DNA from: Rhynchopus sp. YZ270_cl-10
Taxonomy: Eukaryota > Euglenozoa > Diplonemea > Diplonemida > Diplonemidae
Direction: 5' to 3'
Assembly (NCBI GenBank): GCA_964035575.1
Contig: OZ037906.1
Location: forward strand, 124,001-188,000
DNA: 64,000 nucleotides
Shown: positions 1 to 10,943 of the stretch, piece by piece
How positions within the stretch are numbered: position 1 is the first letter of the stretch
How the letters are laid out: the number at the start of each line of letters is the position of its first letter
Notes under the pieces: model-generated
Told to the model about the DNA's origin: nothing
The model's database searches: none
Seen by the model: only the letters and a program-made list of their open reading frames with translations
Made by a program: the position numbers and the translations under genes

Positions 1-3000
1 AACACGCTGCTCCACTCCGGTAAACACCGCCATCTTCTCCAACGCCAGGAGAGACCACTGTTTCACAACCCGGTCCCGACGGACCTCTTTCGCTCGGGTA
101 TCATGGATTTGAGTGCTTAAGTCAATGATGTTGTCAGGGGTAGCCAAGGAGGTGGCCTCCCCGTCAGCGTCCATTCCATTGAGTGCAATGCCCAGCCTTG
201 CCAAATCCTGCACCTTCGAAGCAAGAAACTGCGCGCAAGAGTTGACCTGCTTGTGAATGAGGTAGCTTCCGTAGACCATCTGCGCCTTTTCGCTGCTTCG
301 TGGGACGGAAGAAGGGAGACACGGTGCGGCAACGTTTTCTGTGGGGATCACTGTCGGAGTAGGAGCGAGGGTGACAGCAGTCGTGGTGGGTCCACCTGAA
401 GGGGAACCACCACCACCGTTGGTACCACCTTTAAGGAGGTTTTTGAAGACCTCTGAGGGCTCTGCGTGGGTGCCGTCTGCCTGGCTTTTGAAGAGCGCAT
501 GGCATTCGTGGCGGAGGAGGGAGAAGTCGTCGAGCAGACCTGCGTACTTTGTGGACACACTCTCTAGTTCTCCTTGGCTTGTTGCACATCCGTTTTGTAG
601 GTCTGAGTATCGACCCTGGAGGTCAGCATAGCGCATACGCGACTGTTCCCGCAGACGTGACACAGCTCCGCGCATGCCAAGCATCTCTTTCTTGATGATG
701 TCACGTTCCGCACGGAGCGAAGCCGTCTGCTTCGCCACATCTCTATCGGCGCGGGCACTCTCTCTAGTAGAGATGCGTTGCTTGTACTCATCCAGCCCCT
801 CCCTCTGCTTCAAAGAACGGATCTTCCGTTTGTGATGTATGAACGCCGTCTCCAGGACTTCATTCTTTTTGAAAAGCGTTCGCACCTGAGTGAGCGATTC
901 TGCGAGCTTTTCAGAAAGCCGCCCAGCAGTGTCCACATTGTGCTGCACCAGGCCGTAGTTTTGCTCCTCCAATTCTTGAACCCGGGTTTCCAGTTCTGTG
1001 GCTTCAACAGCCATGTCCTTGATGACGGTGCGTGCCTGGTCGAGGTTCTGTGCGAGGATGTCGGCACGGCCCTTCCACCCCTTCAACTCCTCGACCTCTG
1101 CCTGCAGGTCTGCGACGCTGGACTCCGCCTCCTTGAGGTAGTCGATCATGTCGTTCAGGTCTGTGTTCGCTGCCACGACGTCATCCTGCGCGGCCTTGGC
1201 CTTATCCTTCCAGAGCTTCACCTCTGCTGTCAGCTGCGCCACCTTCAAGGTGGACACCACCCCCGTCAGAGGGCTCCTCTTCTTGGACCGACTGCTACCC
1301 CCTGGGGACATAGCAGAACCTGGCGACATAGGTGACCCTGGTGACATGGGCGTAGCAGGAGACATAAGAGGAGACATGGGGAAATGGGTGTCCGTCACAT
1401 CAGAGGACGGCAACGGAGAGAGCGGCGGTGGTGGCAACAGAGACGGTGGCACGACCACCGGGGCTGGCTCTGCGGGGGGCGCTTTTGTGGTTTCTTTAGG
1501 TTCTTCGCTTGCAGATGCGGCAACATCGACAGAGGGCGGCAACACAGCGGGAGGTACAGTAGGGGGGCCTGCCTCCGATGGTGTCTCGGCAATGCTCTCC
1601 GGTGCGTTCTGTGTGGGTGTCGGTGTGACGCTCATTGTGTCGCCATCGCCTGCAGGAGACAGCGCACCTTCACTCTCGGTGCACGCGCTTGACACAGAAG
1701 GAGCTGCCATGCGACACACCGGGAGGGATACACTCAGCTTCACAACCCCCTGCGAGTCTTTGCTCTGCTCCTCCACGAGGCCTTCGGACAGCACACACGC
1801 CACCTCAGCCCTCTGTCGCACATCCAACAACGGCACCACTGGAGTCTCCTTCGCAACAACAACAGGGGTTGCCATTGGCTTAGGCGTGACAGCCGCCACC
1901 TCCTCCGCCACCTCCTCCTGCACTGGGACTGGGCTCTGGGGTTCTACAGCGGCAATAGGGGTTGGTAGTGGCTCCTCCTTCACCTCCGACACCTCCTCCA
2001 CAACCTCCACAACCTCCGCCACCACGGGAACAACCGACACCTTTTTGTCCTCAGATTCTGCTGGCATTTCCTCCGGAACAGCCGGGGTTGGCACTACGTT
2101 TGGGACGGACGCTTCCTCCGGCACAGTTTGCGGGGGTGGTGCGGAAGTGGGTTTGGGTGCGGGAGTGGCGACGGGTGTAGGAGTGGGTATGGGTGTGGGT
2201 ATGGGTGGGGGTGGAACAGCCTCCACCACTGCCACTGCCGCCTGCAACGGCACCAACACCTGCGTTGCATCTGGTAGAGGCATCTCCACCACCCCAGCGG
2301 GGTCGTTCTTTTCTACGGGTGTTTCCTCCGCTACGACCGTATCAGCAGGACCTTCTTCTTTGCCTTTCTCCGATACCTCCGCTTCTGCCTCTTTACGCAC
2401 CTTTCTTGGACTTTTTGGGGTAATCGAGACGCGTTTGTCGCTCTTTTTGCGTTGCAAGCTTGCACCACCACCACCACCACCACCCGTCTTCTTCATAAAA
2501 GGGGAACGCCCTCGCGATTTGAGGAGAAGAGCCTTTGCGGCAGAGGCAGCAGCGTCTGCGGGGTTGACCTTCTTGCGCTTCATCTTCTCGATGATGTTCT
2601 TTTGGAGCATGTCTGCAGGGATGTCTATTGACATCTCTGTGACAGAGGTCTGCAGGCCTATGCTTACCGTCTCAACGATGGGCTTCATCGTACGGAAATG
2701 CTCAGCTTCTTGCTCTGCTGCAAGCGCTGCTGCAGCTGCCGCTTCTTCTGCATCAGCCTTCTGCTTAGCAACCTTCTCCAAATGTGTCAACGTCGCCGCA
2801 CGCTTAAGGCTAAGACGAAAGTCAAGCGAAATTTGTTCTTCAGTGAGCGGGGTGCTTGGTTGTGTTGGGGTGGAGGGTGGTGATGGCTCGGGTAAGGAGG
2901 AGGAGGAGGAAGAGGAGGATGATGGGGAATCTGCGTAGCCGCACCGAGCAAGGCGCTCCTGACGTTGTGCTTGGGAGTCGAGCTCGCGTTGGCCTTCGAT

Positions 3001-3945
3001 GATCTGTTTGTTTGCCTTTTGCATATCTGCGGTGTGTAGGTCCTGCTGTTCTTCCAGCTGCCGTGTGACTTCGAGAACCTTTTTCCCGCCTTCTCGTAGT
3101 CGTTCTTGGAGCCTCTGTGCTTCGCGTTGCAAGGTCATGATGGTTTCCATTTGTTGCCTCGAATGCGCTTCTAGGTTGGCCACTCTTTTGTTCCGTTTTT
3201 CTAGGATTTCGTACCCCTTTTGCATTTTCTCCTGCGCATCGGCGAGAAGTCGGTCGGTTTCCTTCTTTTTTTCTTGCCCTACGAGAACCTGTTTGCGGTA
3301 GTTCAGCAACTCACCAACTGAGGTGCACAATGGATTCCCTTCTGCGTCGTCCATCGTGACGGACACCAAATCTACGTCTCTAGCATAGTATGACGAATCT
3401 CGTTGTGAGCGATGGAGCTGCTCCTTTAACACACAGATCTCCTTCAAAAAGGAGTTCAGTTGTGTTCTATGCGTCGCCTTGAGTTGTTCGTATCGGCCTA
3501 ATGTCTGGGCATGCTGGGTCTCCAATTCCTTCAGCTTTGCCGTGGTTTGATTGAGTGTTTTGTTAATGGATGTGAGAATGGGCCGTTCAGATTCAAGCTT
3601 TGTAGCCAAACGCACAGACGTTTCTTGCAAAAAATGATCAAATAAGGTGTCCAACAGGACGTCCGCGTTCTGCTGGGTAGCCTGCAAGGTACACTGCATG
3701 CGGGCCGCTTTGTCTAGCTTGTAGGTAGGTGCATGTCCATCCCGTTCAAAGTCGACAGCAAGCACTTCCCCAAACGCACCACTCTGTGCATGCTCCATCA
3801 GCACGTCAGACTCACTATCAGGGATCTGCAGCTCCAATTTCGCGTAAAGCCGCAGCCGGAGCAATGCAAGGTTCTTAGACACACGGTTCCACAGCACCTC
3901 AGGGCCTTTGTGGTCCAACACACTGGGTCGCTGTTTGGATGCCAT
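1..3945 (-). CDS. Giant coiled-coil / low-complexity protein, 3' part outside window
   Basis: One reading frame stays open from the ATG at 3945 to the left edge, giving 1315 codons with no stop, so the C-terminus is missing. Residues about 40-340 are heptad-like and rich in Q, E, K and R, consistent with coiled coil. Near residue 348 is a serine run, followed by a long Pro/Val/Glu/Thr-rich disordered stretch to about 890. That stretch ends in MSP-type repeats (residues about 856-882). Residues about 890-1115 are coiled coil again, and a glycine-rich linker lies near 1178. The start MASKQRPSVLDHKGPEVLW is the first ATG after an AT-rich spacer. No catalytic domain was recognised. A cytoskeletal or scaffold role is inference from composition only. 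A long open frame on the opposite strand (1148-2938) is a shadow of this gene. Confidence 0.85.
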   Translation of the reverse strand, partial: MASKQRPSVLDHKGPEVLWNRVSKNLALLRLRLYAKLELQIPDSESDVLMEHAQSGAFGEVLAVDFERDGHAPTYKLDKAARMQCTLQATQQNADVLLDTLFDHFLQETSVRLATKLESERPILTSINKTLNQTTAKLKELETQHAQTLGRYEQLKATHRTQLNSFLKEICVLKEQLHRSQRDSSYYARDVDLVSVTMDDAEGNPLCTSVGELLNYRKQVLVGQEKKKETDRLLADAQEKMQKGYEILEKRNKRVANLEAHSRQQMETIMTLQREAQRLQERLREGGKKVLEVTRQLEEQQDLHTADMQKANKQIIEGQRELDSQAQRQERLARCGYADSPSSSSSSSSSLPEPSPPSTPTQPSTPLTEEQISLDFRLSLKRAATLTHLEKVAKQKADAEEAAAAAALAAEQEAEHFRTMKPIVETVSIGLQTSVTEMSIDIPADMLQKNIIEKMKRKKVNPADAAASAAKALLLKSRGRSPFMKKTGGGGGGGASLQRKKSDKRVSITPKSPRKVRKEAEAEVSEKGKEEGPADTVVAEETPVEKNDPAGVVEMPLPDATQVLVPLQAAVAVVEAVPPPPIPTPIPTPTPVATPAPKPTSAPPPQTVPEEASVPNVVPTPAVPEEMPAESEDKKVSVVPVVAEVVEVVEEVSEVKEEPLPTPIAAVEPQSPVPVQEEVAEEVAAVTPKPMATPVVVAKETPVVPLLDVRQRAEVACVLSEGLVEEQSKDSQGVVKLSVSLPVCRMAAPSVSSACTESEGALSPAGDGDTMSVTPTPTQNAPESIAETPSEAGPPTVPPAVLPPSVDVAASASEEPKETTKAPPAEPAPVVVPPSLLPPPPLSPLPSSDVTDTHFPMSPLMSPATPMSPGSPMSPGSAMSPGGSSRSKKRSPLTGVVSTLKVAQLTAEVKLWKDKAKAAQDDVVAANTDLNDMIDYLKEAESSVADLQAEVEELKGWKGRADILAQNLDQARTVIKDMAVEATELETRVQELEEQNYGLVQHNVDTAGRLSEKLAESLTQVRTLFKKNEVLETAFIHHKRKIRSLKQREGLDEYKQRISTRESARADRDVAKQTASLRAERDIIKKEMLGMRGAVSRLREQSRMRYADLQGRYSDLQNGCATSQGELESVSTKYAGLLDDFSLLRHECHALFKSQADGTHAEPSEVFKNLLKGGTNGGGGSPSGGPTTTAVTLAPTPTVIPTENVAAPCLPSSVPRSSEKAQMVYGSYLIHKQVNSCAQFLASKVQDLARLGIALNGMDADGEATSLATPDNIIDLSTQIHDTRAKEVRRDRVVKQWSLLALEKMAVFTGVEQRV

Positions 3946-4403
3946 TGAAACGATGGTTGCATTTCCTGATATATATTTTTTTCAAGAGAAGAGCGGAGAA
4001 GGGAGACGGGAGAGCGGGGGAGGAAGATTTGAAAAAGATGTGCTTTTTTAAAAAGTTGGGTCCAAAGCCTCTTAAAGGAAAACTATGTTGTGGGTGTGGA
4101 GAGGGGAGGGAGGGGGGGGTCACAAGGTGGCAATGCCATACGTGCGTTTTTTTTTTTTTAATTTTTTCATTTGAATGGGTTATTTCACCACCCAAAAAAA
4201 GAGTGCTCAGACATAACAACTATGTCCTGGTTCTACGAAATAGAATCTCACATAAAGATGGTAATGAACGCGTCTTTCTTCATCACCTGAAGGGGGAGGG
4301 GTTTTAAAGCACACGGAATGGAAAGAAGAAAAACTTGAAGTGTGCGACAGGAACTCGAAAAAAGAGGGGGAGAGAGAGAGAGAGAGAGAAAGAGAAAGTT
4401 TGG

Positions 4404-4436
4404 AAAGATGACCCCAAGCATGCTAAGTCACCTTTT
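4404..4436 (+). repeat. Family A stem-loop copy (diverged)
   Basis: The outer arms AAGATGA and TCACCTT flank an inner AAGC/GCTAAG core. Other family A copies are near 9933-9968, 10047-10088, 14701-14741, 21321-21357, 21768-21817, 28239-28279, 32045-32084, 44289-44329 and 62371-62411, with partial copies near 21436-21455, 33391, 33507 and 49821. All are written in this orientation on the + strand. Confidence 0.6.
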
Positions 4437-4511
4437 GAACAATATCTGCTTGTTGAATTTCTACAAAAAAAAAAATGATCCTAAGCAAATAGAAGATCGT
4501 AAACGAAAAGA

Positions 4512-4624
4512 AAGTTGACTTGAAATACAAAAGAAGCCCTCTCGTGAACAGTGTACCTTTGGTACAATGACCGGCTGTACCGGGGGAGGGTGGACAACTC
4601 ATCCATTTCGTGGTTTGCATCTAA
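4512..4624 (+). repeat. Family B repeat, long copy 1
   Basis: Shares about 110 bp with 5458-5570. It contains TTGACTTGAAATACAA, then a CCCTCTCGTGAACA loop, GTGTACCTTTGGTACAATGA, and a shared tail ending CATTTCGTGGTTT. The arms TACA and TGTA can pair around the loop. A related tail is at 12219-12293. Shorter copies are near 9785, 9868, 20127, 27820, 31972, 37799, 38098 and 60601. Confidence 0.7.
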
Positions 4625-5457
4625 GAAAGGACGACCCTGCGGCACAGTGTGTACAACATCTGGCGTCTCATCATCGAAGCAGCAGAATGCTACCGATGCA
4701 GGCGCAACCCCTTTGCTTCGCGGGTGACCTGGCACTGCACACAGGCAAGACAAAACCAGGAGAGGATGAAAGCCCTCAACAAATGTTGTCTTCTTCAGCC
4801 CCAGCTTCTTGACCGCTCCAACACTGTTTTGCAAGCTTTGCAAAACAGAATAGGTGGCATACTATAGGATATAAGGGTAGGAAAGTGGTAAAAGGGAATT
4901 CTTTTGGCATAAGAATTTGCAACGTGCTGCATAGTGCCAAAAAAAAAAGAAAAAAACGCGATTCTAGACAGAAAAGAAAAAAACAAAACAAAAAAGACAG
5001 ATTGTCAGATGATAAGCTTCGCAATACTTACTCAGCCAATAAAAGAATCTCACGAAAAAAAAATGGAAACCCCATATAGGACGAACAGAAAAGTCACACA
5101 CAAGAATCTAAAAAAAAAATGTTTGAAGGAAAAAACAGGCTCGGGAGTATCTGGGTGGGATTCAGCTCATTTTTTTCCCCCCGGAATTTTCGCACTTTCC
5201 CCCTAATTTTGTACACAGGGGTTTTTGGCCCACTTTTGGTGATGCAGGTGCGGGAGGGGTGTTCCCTGGTATATGGGGGGAACCTTTATTTCTATTTTTC
5301 ATGTAGCACAATCCCCCTCTACCAGAGGAACGCTTCGTGCACATGATGTATTTTTTTCCCCCCTTCCGAAAACTGTAGACACCCGAGGAGCTCCACTATA
5401 CTGAAATACATAATCACACAAAAAAAAGTGAAGTTGATAGTGCCAACGCAAAATAAA

Positions 5458-5570
5458 AAGTTGACTTGAAATACAAAGCCCCTCTCATGAACAGTGTACC
5501 TTTGGTACAATGACCAGCTGTACCCCAACCATGCAGTCCTACAATCCATTTCGTGGTTTACCTCTGATAT
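5458..5570 (+). repeat. Family B repeat, long copy 2
   Basis: Second long copy of the unit at 4512-4624, with loop variant CCTCTCATGAACA and the same TTTGGTACAATGACC segment. It differs from copy 1 mainly by an insertion after the GTACC palindrome. Confidence 0.7.
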
Positions 5571-5637
5571 GTGCTACTCCCGCTTCCACGAAAAGTTTGT
5601 ACCCTTTGAATCTCACACAGCCATCTTTATTACAATC

Positions 5638-5702
5638 GTTTTTTTTTTTTTGAAAACTTGGTTGCATTAGTGCAGCCACCCGAGGATGAACTCCACTACA
5701 AA
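5638..5702 (+). repeat. Family D repeat copy
   Basis: A T-run followed by TGAAAACTTGGTT, then TTAGTGCAGCCACCCGAGGA and an AACTCCACTA end. Other copies: 10341-10402, 32990-33053, 33061-33122, 40848-40897, with a partial copy at 5368-5399. GAG...CTCC near the 3' end can form a small hairpin, and in the 33061 copy the change to GGAGT...ACTCC keeps the pairing. All copies are in the same orientation. Confidence 0.65.
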
Positions 5703-5790
5703 AGCCCACCCCAATATCCTCCACACCACAGAAAGAACCTACAATTCTTCTGCCCTTTCCCACAAATCTATCCACCCCCCCCCCCCCCCC

Positions 5791-6972
5791 TAGGGGATAC
5801 GACTCCAGCCATTTTGGCTGGGACCAAACGCACGGAAAATTCATTTGGCATTATCTGGCCATCTCCAAGGCAACTGCGGGTGAAAAACACCCTCAGAGTG
5901 GGTCACAGGGGGCCTGTGGGTCGAAAAACGACCCAGAAGCCACCCCAGAATACAAAAAAATGGAAAAAAATAGTGAAAAAACGGCTTTTTTCACGTTTTG
6001 GCCACTTTGGGCAAAATAGCGATTTTTCGAGAAAAAAATCAAAAACCGGGATATTTTTTGACATCACAAAGCCTCCTTTGGCACAAATATACCCCAAAAG
6101 TGGCCTGTGAGTCCATTCCAACCTGTTTTGGACATATTTGACACTTTTGGAAGTGTTTTTTTGGTGTTTTTAGGTCAAAAAAATGCCCAAGACGTCCCCA
6201 AGACATCCCCAAGACACTTTGCACACCCCCTGTTACGGTCATATTTTTTTCGTTTTTTTGCCTGAAACCCCCAAAATACCCCTCCCGGACCCCACATAGT
6301 CCCGAATATCCATCACACACCCACTCAGAGTGAGTAGAAGCACCCCAAAAAAAATATTTTTTAAAGCCCTAAAATTGTGCTTCAGTTTCGGCAGCATCCA
6401 TGTTGAAGTTGAAGGGCTTTAAAAAATATTTTTTTTGGGGTGCTTCTACTCACTCTGAGTGGGTGTGTGATGGATATTCGGGACTATGTGGGGTCCGGGA
6501 GGGGTATTTTGGGGGTTTCAGGCAAAAAAACGAAAAAAATATGACCGTAACAGGGGGTGTGCAAAGTGTCTTGGGGATGTCTTGGGGCATTTTTTTGACC
6601 TAAAAACACCAAAAAAACACTTCCAAAAGTGTCAAATATGTCCAAAACAGGTTGGAATGGACTCACAGGCCACTTTTGGGGTATATTTGTGCCAAAGGAG
6701 GCTTTGTGATGTCAAAAAATATCCCGGTTTTTGATTTTTTTCTCGAAAAATCGCTATTTTGCCCAAAGTGGCCAAAACGTGAAAAAAGCCGTTTTTTCAC
6801 TATTTTTTTCCATTTTTTTGTATTCTGGGGTGGCTTCTGGGTCGTTTTTCGACCCACAGGCCCCCTGTGACCCACTCTGAGGGTGTTTTTCACCCGCAGT
6901 TGCCTTGGAGATGACCAGATAATGCCAAATGAATTTTCCGTGCGCAAAAAATGGCTGGAGTCGTACCCCCTA
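5791..6972. mobile_element. Foldback element: two ~580-bp inverted arms
   Basis: The left arm (5791-6370) and right arm (6413-6972) are near-identical inverted copies around a 42-bp loop (6371-6412). They differ by a few substitutions and short indels, for example an extra ~12-bp unit near 6190-6210 in the left arm and extra bases near 5813. Both outer ends abut C-runs in the same direction (about 5775-5790 and 6973-6988), as a target duplication would look. Open frames inside mirror each other and look non-coding. Transcribed, it would make a very stable hairpin RNA. Confidence 0.9.
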
Positions 6973-7056
6973 CCCCCCCCCCCCCCCCCATTCTACCCCT
7001 CTAAAACCATCCCCTTCCCCCCTTCCCCCCTTCCCCCCCTTTCCCCCCCTCCCCCT

Positions 7057-9202
7057 CTACGGCACATCTAAGGCGTCATCTATCGGAGATATACCTAGGT
7101 CGTGTTGCATGGGGGAGGGGTTGGTGTCGCTGCCAAAGCGCCTACCTGCACCTGGACCTGCCATGTGTTGTCTTGTAGAGTCGGGGGAGTGTGTGAGGGA
7201 TGCGTGCTGCAGTCCTGTGGTGCCTCTGAACTGCGCGACGACAGCAGACGACTCGGCCCGCACCGCTGCAATCTGCGTGGCCGCCTCGTCCGCTTCCGCC
7301 AGCATCCGTTTGCGTTCCGCCTCCCACAACCCTGCTTCATGCCTCGCCTGCTTCTTCACATCCTCCTTCTCTTCCAAGGCACGTTTAACAAGAACCAAAA
7401 GACGGTTTTTATAATCCCCCTCATCTGCAGTACCGTCCACACCCAAGAAGGCGTCTAACGAAGCAAGAACGGTGGTAATGGTTTGCTCCTGGTGGGGATG
7501 TTTTGATGGAATGGGGGAGGGGGGGGAGGAGTGAGGAAATTATGTAACATACCTGCACCTGCGGTGCCTCCTTCATCCTCTGCAGTTCACTGTCCTTCTG
7601 CTCAAAGTGTGTCCGAAACAGCGTGAGGTCCGACGACAGCTCTGCCACCTCTTCGTGAAGGGCGTTGATTGTATTTTGCTTCTCCTCCAGCGCACAGCGC
7701 ATATCGACTTGCACCTTGAGCAGTGTCTCTTGGTGTTCCCCTGCGGCCCCCGCACCTTGCTCCTCTACGTATTCAGAGAGACGTGCGAAGTCCTCCTTCA
7801 GCAGACCCACCTGAGACTCAAGGAGCTGCTTCTCCTCTGCGAAGATGTTGCACCGTGCGTTCGCCTCATCCGCCTCACGCTTCAGATGCAGCAACAACGC
7901 ATGCGCCTCCGCCGCAGAGCTGTGTGCAGCACGCAGCTGCGCATCGCTGTCTGCAAGCTGCGCCTTCAGGTGCGCCTCCACAGCCGTGGTGGTGGTGGTG
8001 GTGCTCTCTGCACAGGCGAGGCGGTCCTGAAGGGCCTCAATCTTCTCATCCAAGAGGGAGCGCTCCTCCCTCACGCTGGTGGTGTGCATCGCAAGCTCAC
8101 GACTGACAGATTCGAGCATCCGCGTCTTTGTCTCCAAAGCCTCCTGCAGGACGGTCACTTCCTCTGCACTGCGCTCTGCGCTGCGCTCTGCAAAGGACAG
8201 ACTAGCACGAAGACGCACTGTACGCGCCTCTTCATGCTGCAGGTTGTCTCTGAGCACCTGCACTTCATACTGCGGCACGACCTCTCCCACCTCTGCCTTG
8301 CATGCCCCTGCGTTCGCCTCCACCTCCGCCCCCATCTCTCTCGGTGCAGGCACGCCCAGGGGCGCTGTTCCAGAGGGACGGTCCATCGGTTGGTTGGCAC
8401 CCCTTTCATACGCCCGCTCGCTGTCTGCGGTCTCCTTCCGTCTTTCTAAGACTCTTGAAGTGTCCTGAGTGTGTTCTGTGAAGGTAGAGATGGCAGCGCC
8501 AGCCTGCGCTTCAGAGAGTCTACGGCGAAGTGTTGACTCTGGGGTCGATGCGGCGCGTGTGTAGGGGGGACGGCGTGGGGGTGTGTTGTCCCTTGCTGCA
8601 TTGTGTGTGTCGCTAGCAGGCTGTGTGGTTTGAGCTTGACCAGGCATCTTGTCTAACTGTCTTTCCAACGCCGCCATCTTCCCCTTTAAAGAGGAAATTC
8701 TCGACAACGTTTTGGTATGCGTTGGTGTCGGTGTGCCTGCATGAGGCCGCACCCCTCCCTGCCTCTCCTCCTTCGCTTCCCTCTCGAACACGGTGCTGCC
8801 TACTGAGGCGTCGCGGAGAACGGCGTACACTTTGTTTTTGTATGTGGTGGTTTCGGATTCGTTTGCTGGGGTGGTGAGCACTCTGGAGACGCGAGAGGCG
8901 GGTGGGGTGATGGGGGCGGGGGCAGGGTCGGGGCGGACTTTGTTGGGGGTTTGGATGCGGCGGGTGGGTGCGGCGGTGTTGCGTGGGGGCTCGGAGGCAG
9001 AGGCCATGCTGCTGTAGTGTGTGGAGTCGTAGGAGGAGCGTCTGCTCGCGAGCGACGGCAGCGGGGCGGTGTAGAATTGGCTGCCGGAGGAGTGGCCCGC
9101 AGTGCTGTCGCTTGCAGAGCTCTGGAGCGAGCCCAGCCCTGTCACCTCCGTGACGCCCCCCTCGGTCACGACAGCGACAAGAGGCTTTCGTCTGTCGCTC
9201 AT
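7057..9202 (-). CDS. Coiled-coil protein, 693 aa, one intron
   Basis: Exon 1 is 9202-7553 and exon 2 is 7488-7057. The 64-bp intron (7552-7489) starts GTATGT, ends CCACCAG and is phase 0, so the frame passes cleanly from ...EAPQVQ to EQTITTVLASLDAFLG. The first ~200 residues are Ser/Thr/Pro-rich and disordered, with runs of charged residues. From about residue 320 onward the protein is nearly continuous heptad sequence rich in A, E, L and R, typical of long coiled coils. No enzyme domain is visible. It may be a structural partner of a basal body, flagellum or cytoskeleton, which is inference only. The start is the first ATG after the AT-rich 5' flank. Confidence 0.85.
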
Positions 9203-10943
9203 TGCAAAAAAAATCTGAGGTGCTCCCTCAGCTTAAAAAAAGGGGGTGTTTTTTGGGTTGAATTTTCAGAAGTGCATGTGTGTCGGGTGGTTTTGTGTTC
9301 TGAGGGTTTGCTTGGGTTTTTATTGGGTTTTGGGAGGGGAAAGGGTTGTTAACAAAGAGGTGGGAAATAGCGTGCTCCTCCACAAACAAAACTGAACACT
9401 CCGTGAGTTCTAACTAACAGCTAAGGACACTTGGCGTTGGGGAGAGTCTATTCAGCACTTGACTCTGACATCATTACCGCATACCACTCGAACACCGCTG
9501 ACCACTTGCATCGCGGTCAAGGTTGGTGCCCCTTTGATACTGCTGAAGAGGACTAACCTGAACACCTTCTGCAGGACTCTATCTCTGCAATGGAACACGC
9601 CCTATTGCGACTGTCACCGTTACCTCGAAGAAAACATATGGGAATGTGGCAATGTGGGATTGTTGTACAGAACTGAACATGGGGAGGGGGGAGCCTCCAC
9701 GGGGGGGCGTGAGAACGAAGTTGCTTTTTGGTGACGAGCCCAAGAAAGAGGAGGGCTCGCTTCAATAAAATAAATAAAAACACTTGAAAGAGGAACGCCT
9801 CATGGTACACTTTGTTGAACATAAAAGCGAGGTGCCTGTAAACGCTTGAGAAAAAAAAAGAATATAAATTGAAAACGTACAAAGCCCTCTCGTGACTGTG
9901 TACCATACCGTGACAAAAAGAAATGTTTATTTTAAGATGAATCTAAAGCCTTTGTGCTTAGTCACCTTGATAAAAAAAATAAAAGGGTAAGTTTTGTAAG
10001 ACAAACCACAGCAGCACTGTGCGTGGTCATCTGGGAAAAAAAAAACGTTTAAAGCCTCAGATAAAGCAACATGCTTAGTCATTTTGATCACAATCGTTAG
10101 CGGACAGTATCTACTGAAGAACACTTTGAAAAGGTGAACGTGACTCTCGTGCACACACACCCCTCTTAACTCAAACGAAAGAGACGTTCAAGGTGCAAAC
10201 TTAGGCCGTCTATGATCGCCTCCGTAAGACACGCAGAGCTTGTGAGAAGTCTGTGAGATCGTACTGAGAGCTAATGAAAAAAAATCTCTCCCCCCCCGTT
10301 CATAGATGGGCCCAAAACTGAAATATGATATTTAAAAAAAAAACGTTTTTTTTGAAAACTTGGTTGTTTTAGTGTAGACACCCGAAGATGAACTCCACTA
10401 TATTTTTTTCTTCGAGAGACCTTCGCTACATCCTTCCCTCTGATCGGGAGGGGGGGAAAGTAGGGGGCGGGGGGGTGTTTTAAATCTCGTGACCCTCCCC
10501 TGCTCCCCACAACGAACCGACATATGTACAAAAAAACCTTCTGATTCCTCAGTGAAGAAGAAACGCGGTATTTTTCTCTCTCTTTGGGAAATCTCGTTTT
10601 TTTTCCATTTCATTGTTACAAAAGTAACAATAAAACCACCTTTTTTGGTTGTTTACTTTTGTAACAATAATTTGAAAAACGAGTCTTCCCTTTTCTCTAT
10701 TCTCTTCTATTTCATCTCAAAAAAAGGGGGTTTTTTTCTCAAAAAAAAATAGACAAAACGGATTGCATAAAACAAAGCTAGATTTGTAACAGTACATCCC
10801 TCCCCCCCCCTTTCCCAATGGTTGCAGTGTGGATTGCGAGTCTTGAAGAATCTATCAAGAGAAAGGACCGTTGATTGAGTATTCTTGAACAAAGGAAAAA
10901 AAACACACACATTCCAACACCCCGCGTTCCCTTCGTTGTTCGA
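9203..10943. other. Spacer with dispersed hairpins, no supported gene
   Basis: Contains family B fragments near 9785 and 9868, family A copies at 9933-9968 and about 10047-10088, a family C hairpin at 10129-10164 and family D at 10341-10402. The rest is homopolymer-rich. Short open frames look random. Confidence 0.6.
10129..10164 (+). repeat. Family C stem-loop copy
   Basis: AAGGTGAACGTG, loop ACTCTC, then GTGCACACACACC: the arms GTG/CAC and GGTG/CACC can pair. Other copies: 21229-21266, 21871-21903, 22451-22486, 34906-34938, 60430-60467. In the best copies the outer arms are AAGATG/CATCT and the inner arms GTGC/GCAC around CTCTCGT. All share one orientation. Confidence 0.65.

Larger units (their letters stand above)
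3946..5790. other. Repeat-rich spacer
   Basis: AT-rich intergenic DNA with GA microsatellite (about 4368-4396), one family A hairpin, a duplicated family B unit and family D copies. A GC-richer stretch at about 4560-4860 has short open frames on both strands but none with a recognisable domain; it may be a gene relic. Confidence 0.6.

Noticed and set aside
1148-2938. 596-codon open frame on the + strand
   Set aside because: Low-complexity shadow (Ser/Thr/Gly) of the minus-strand coiled-coil gene, whose frame is open across the whole interval and reads as sensible protein.
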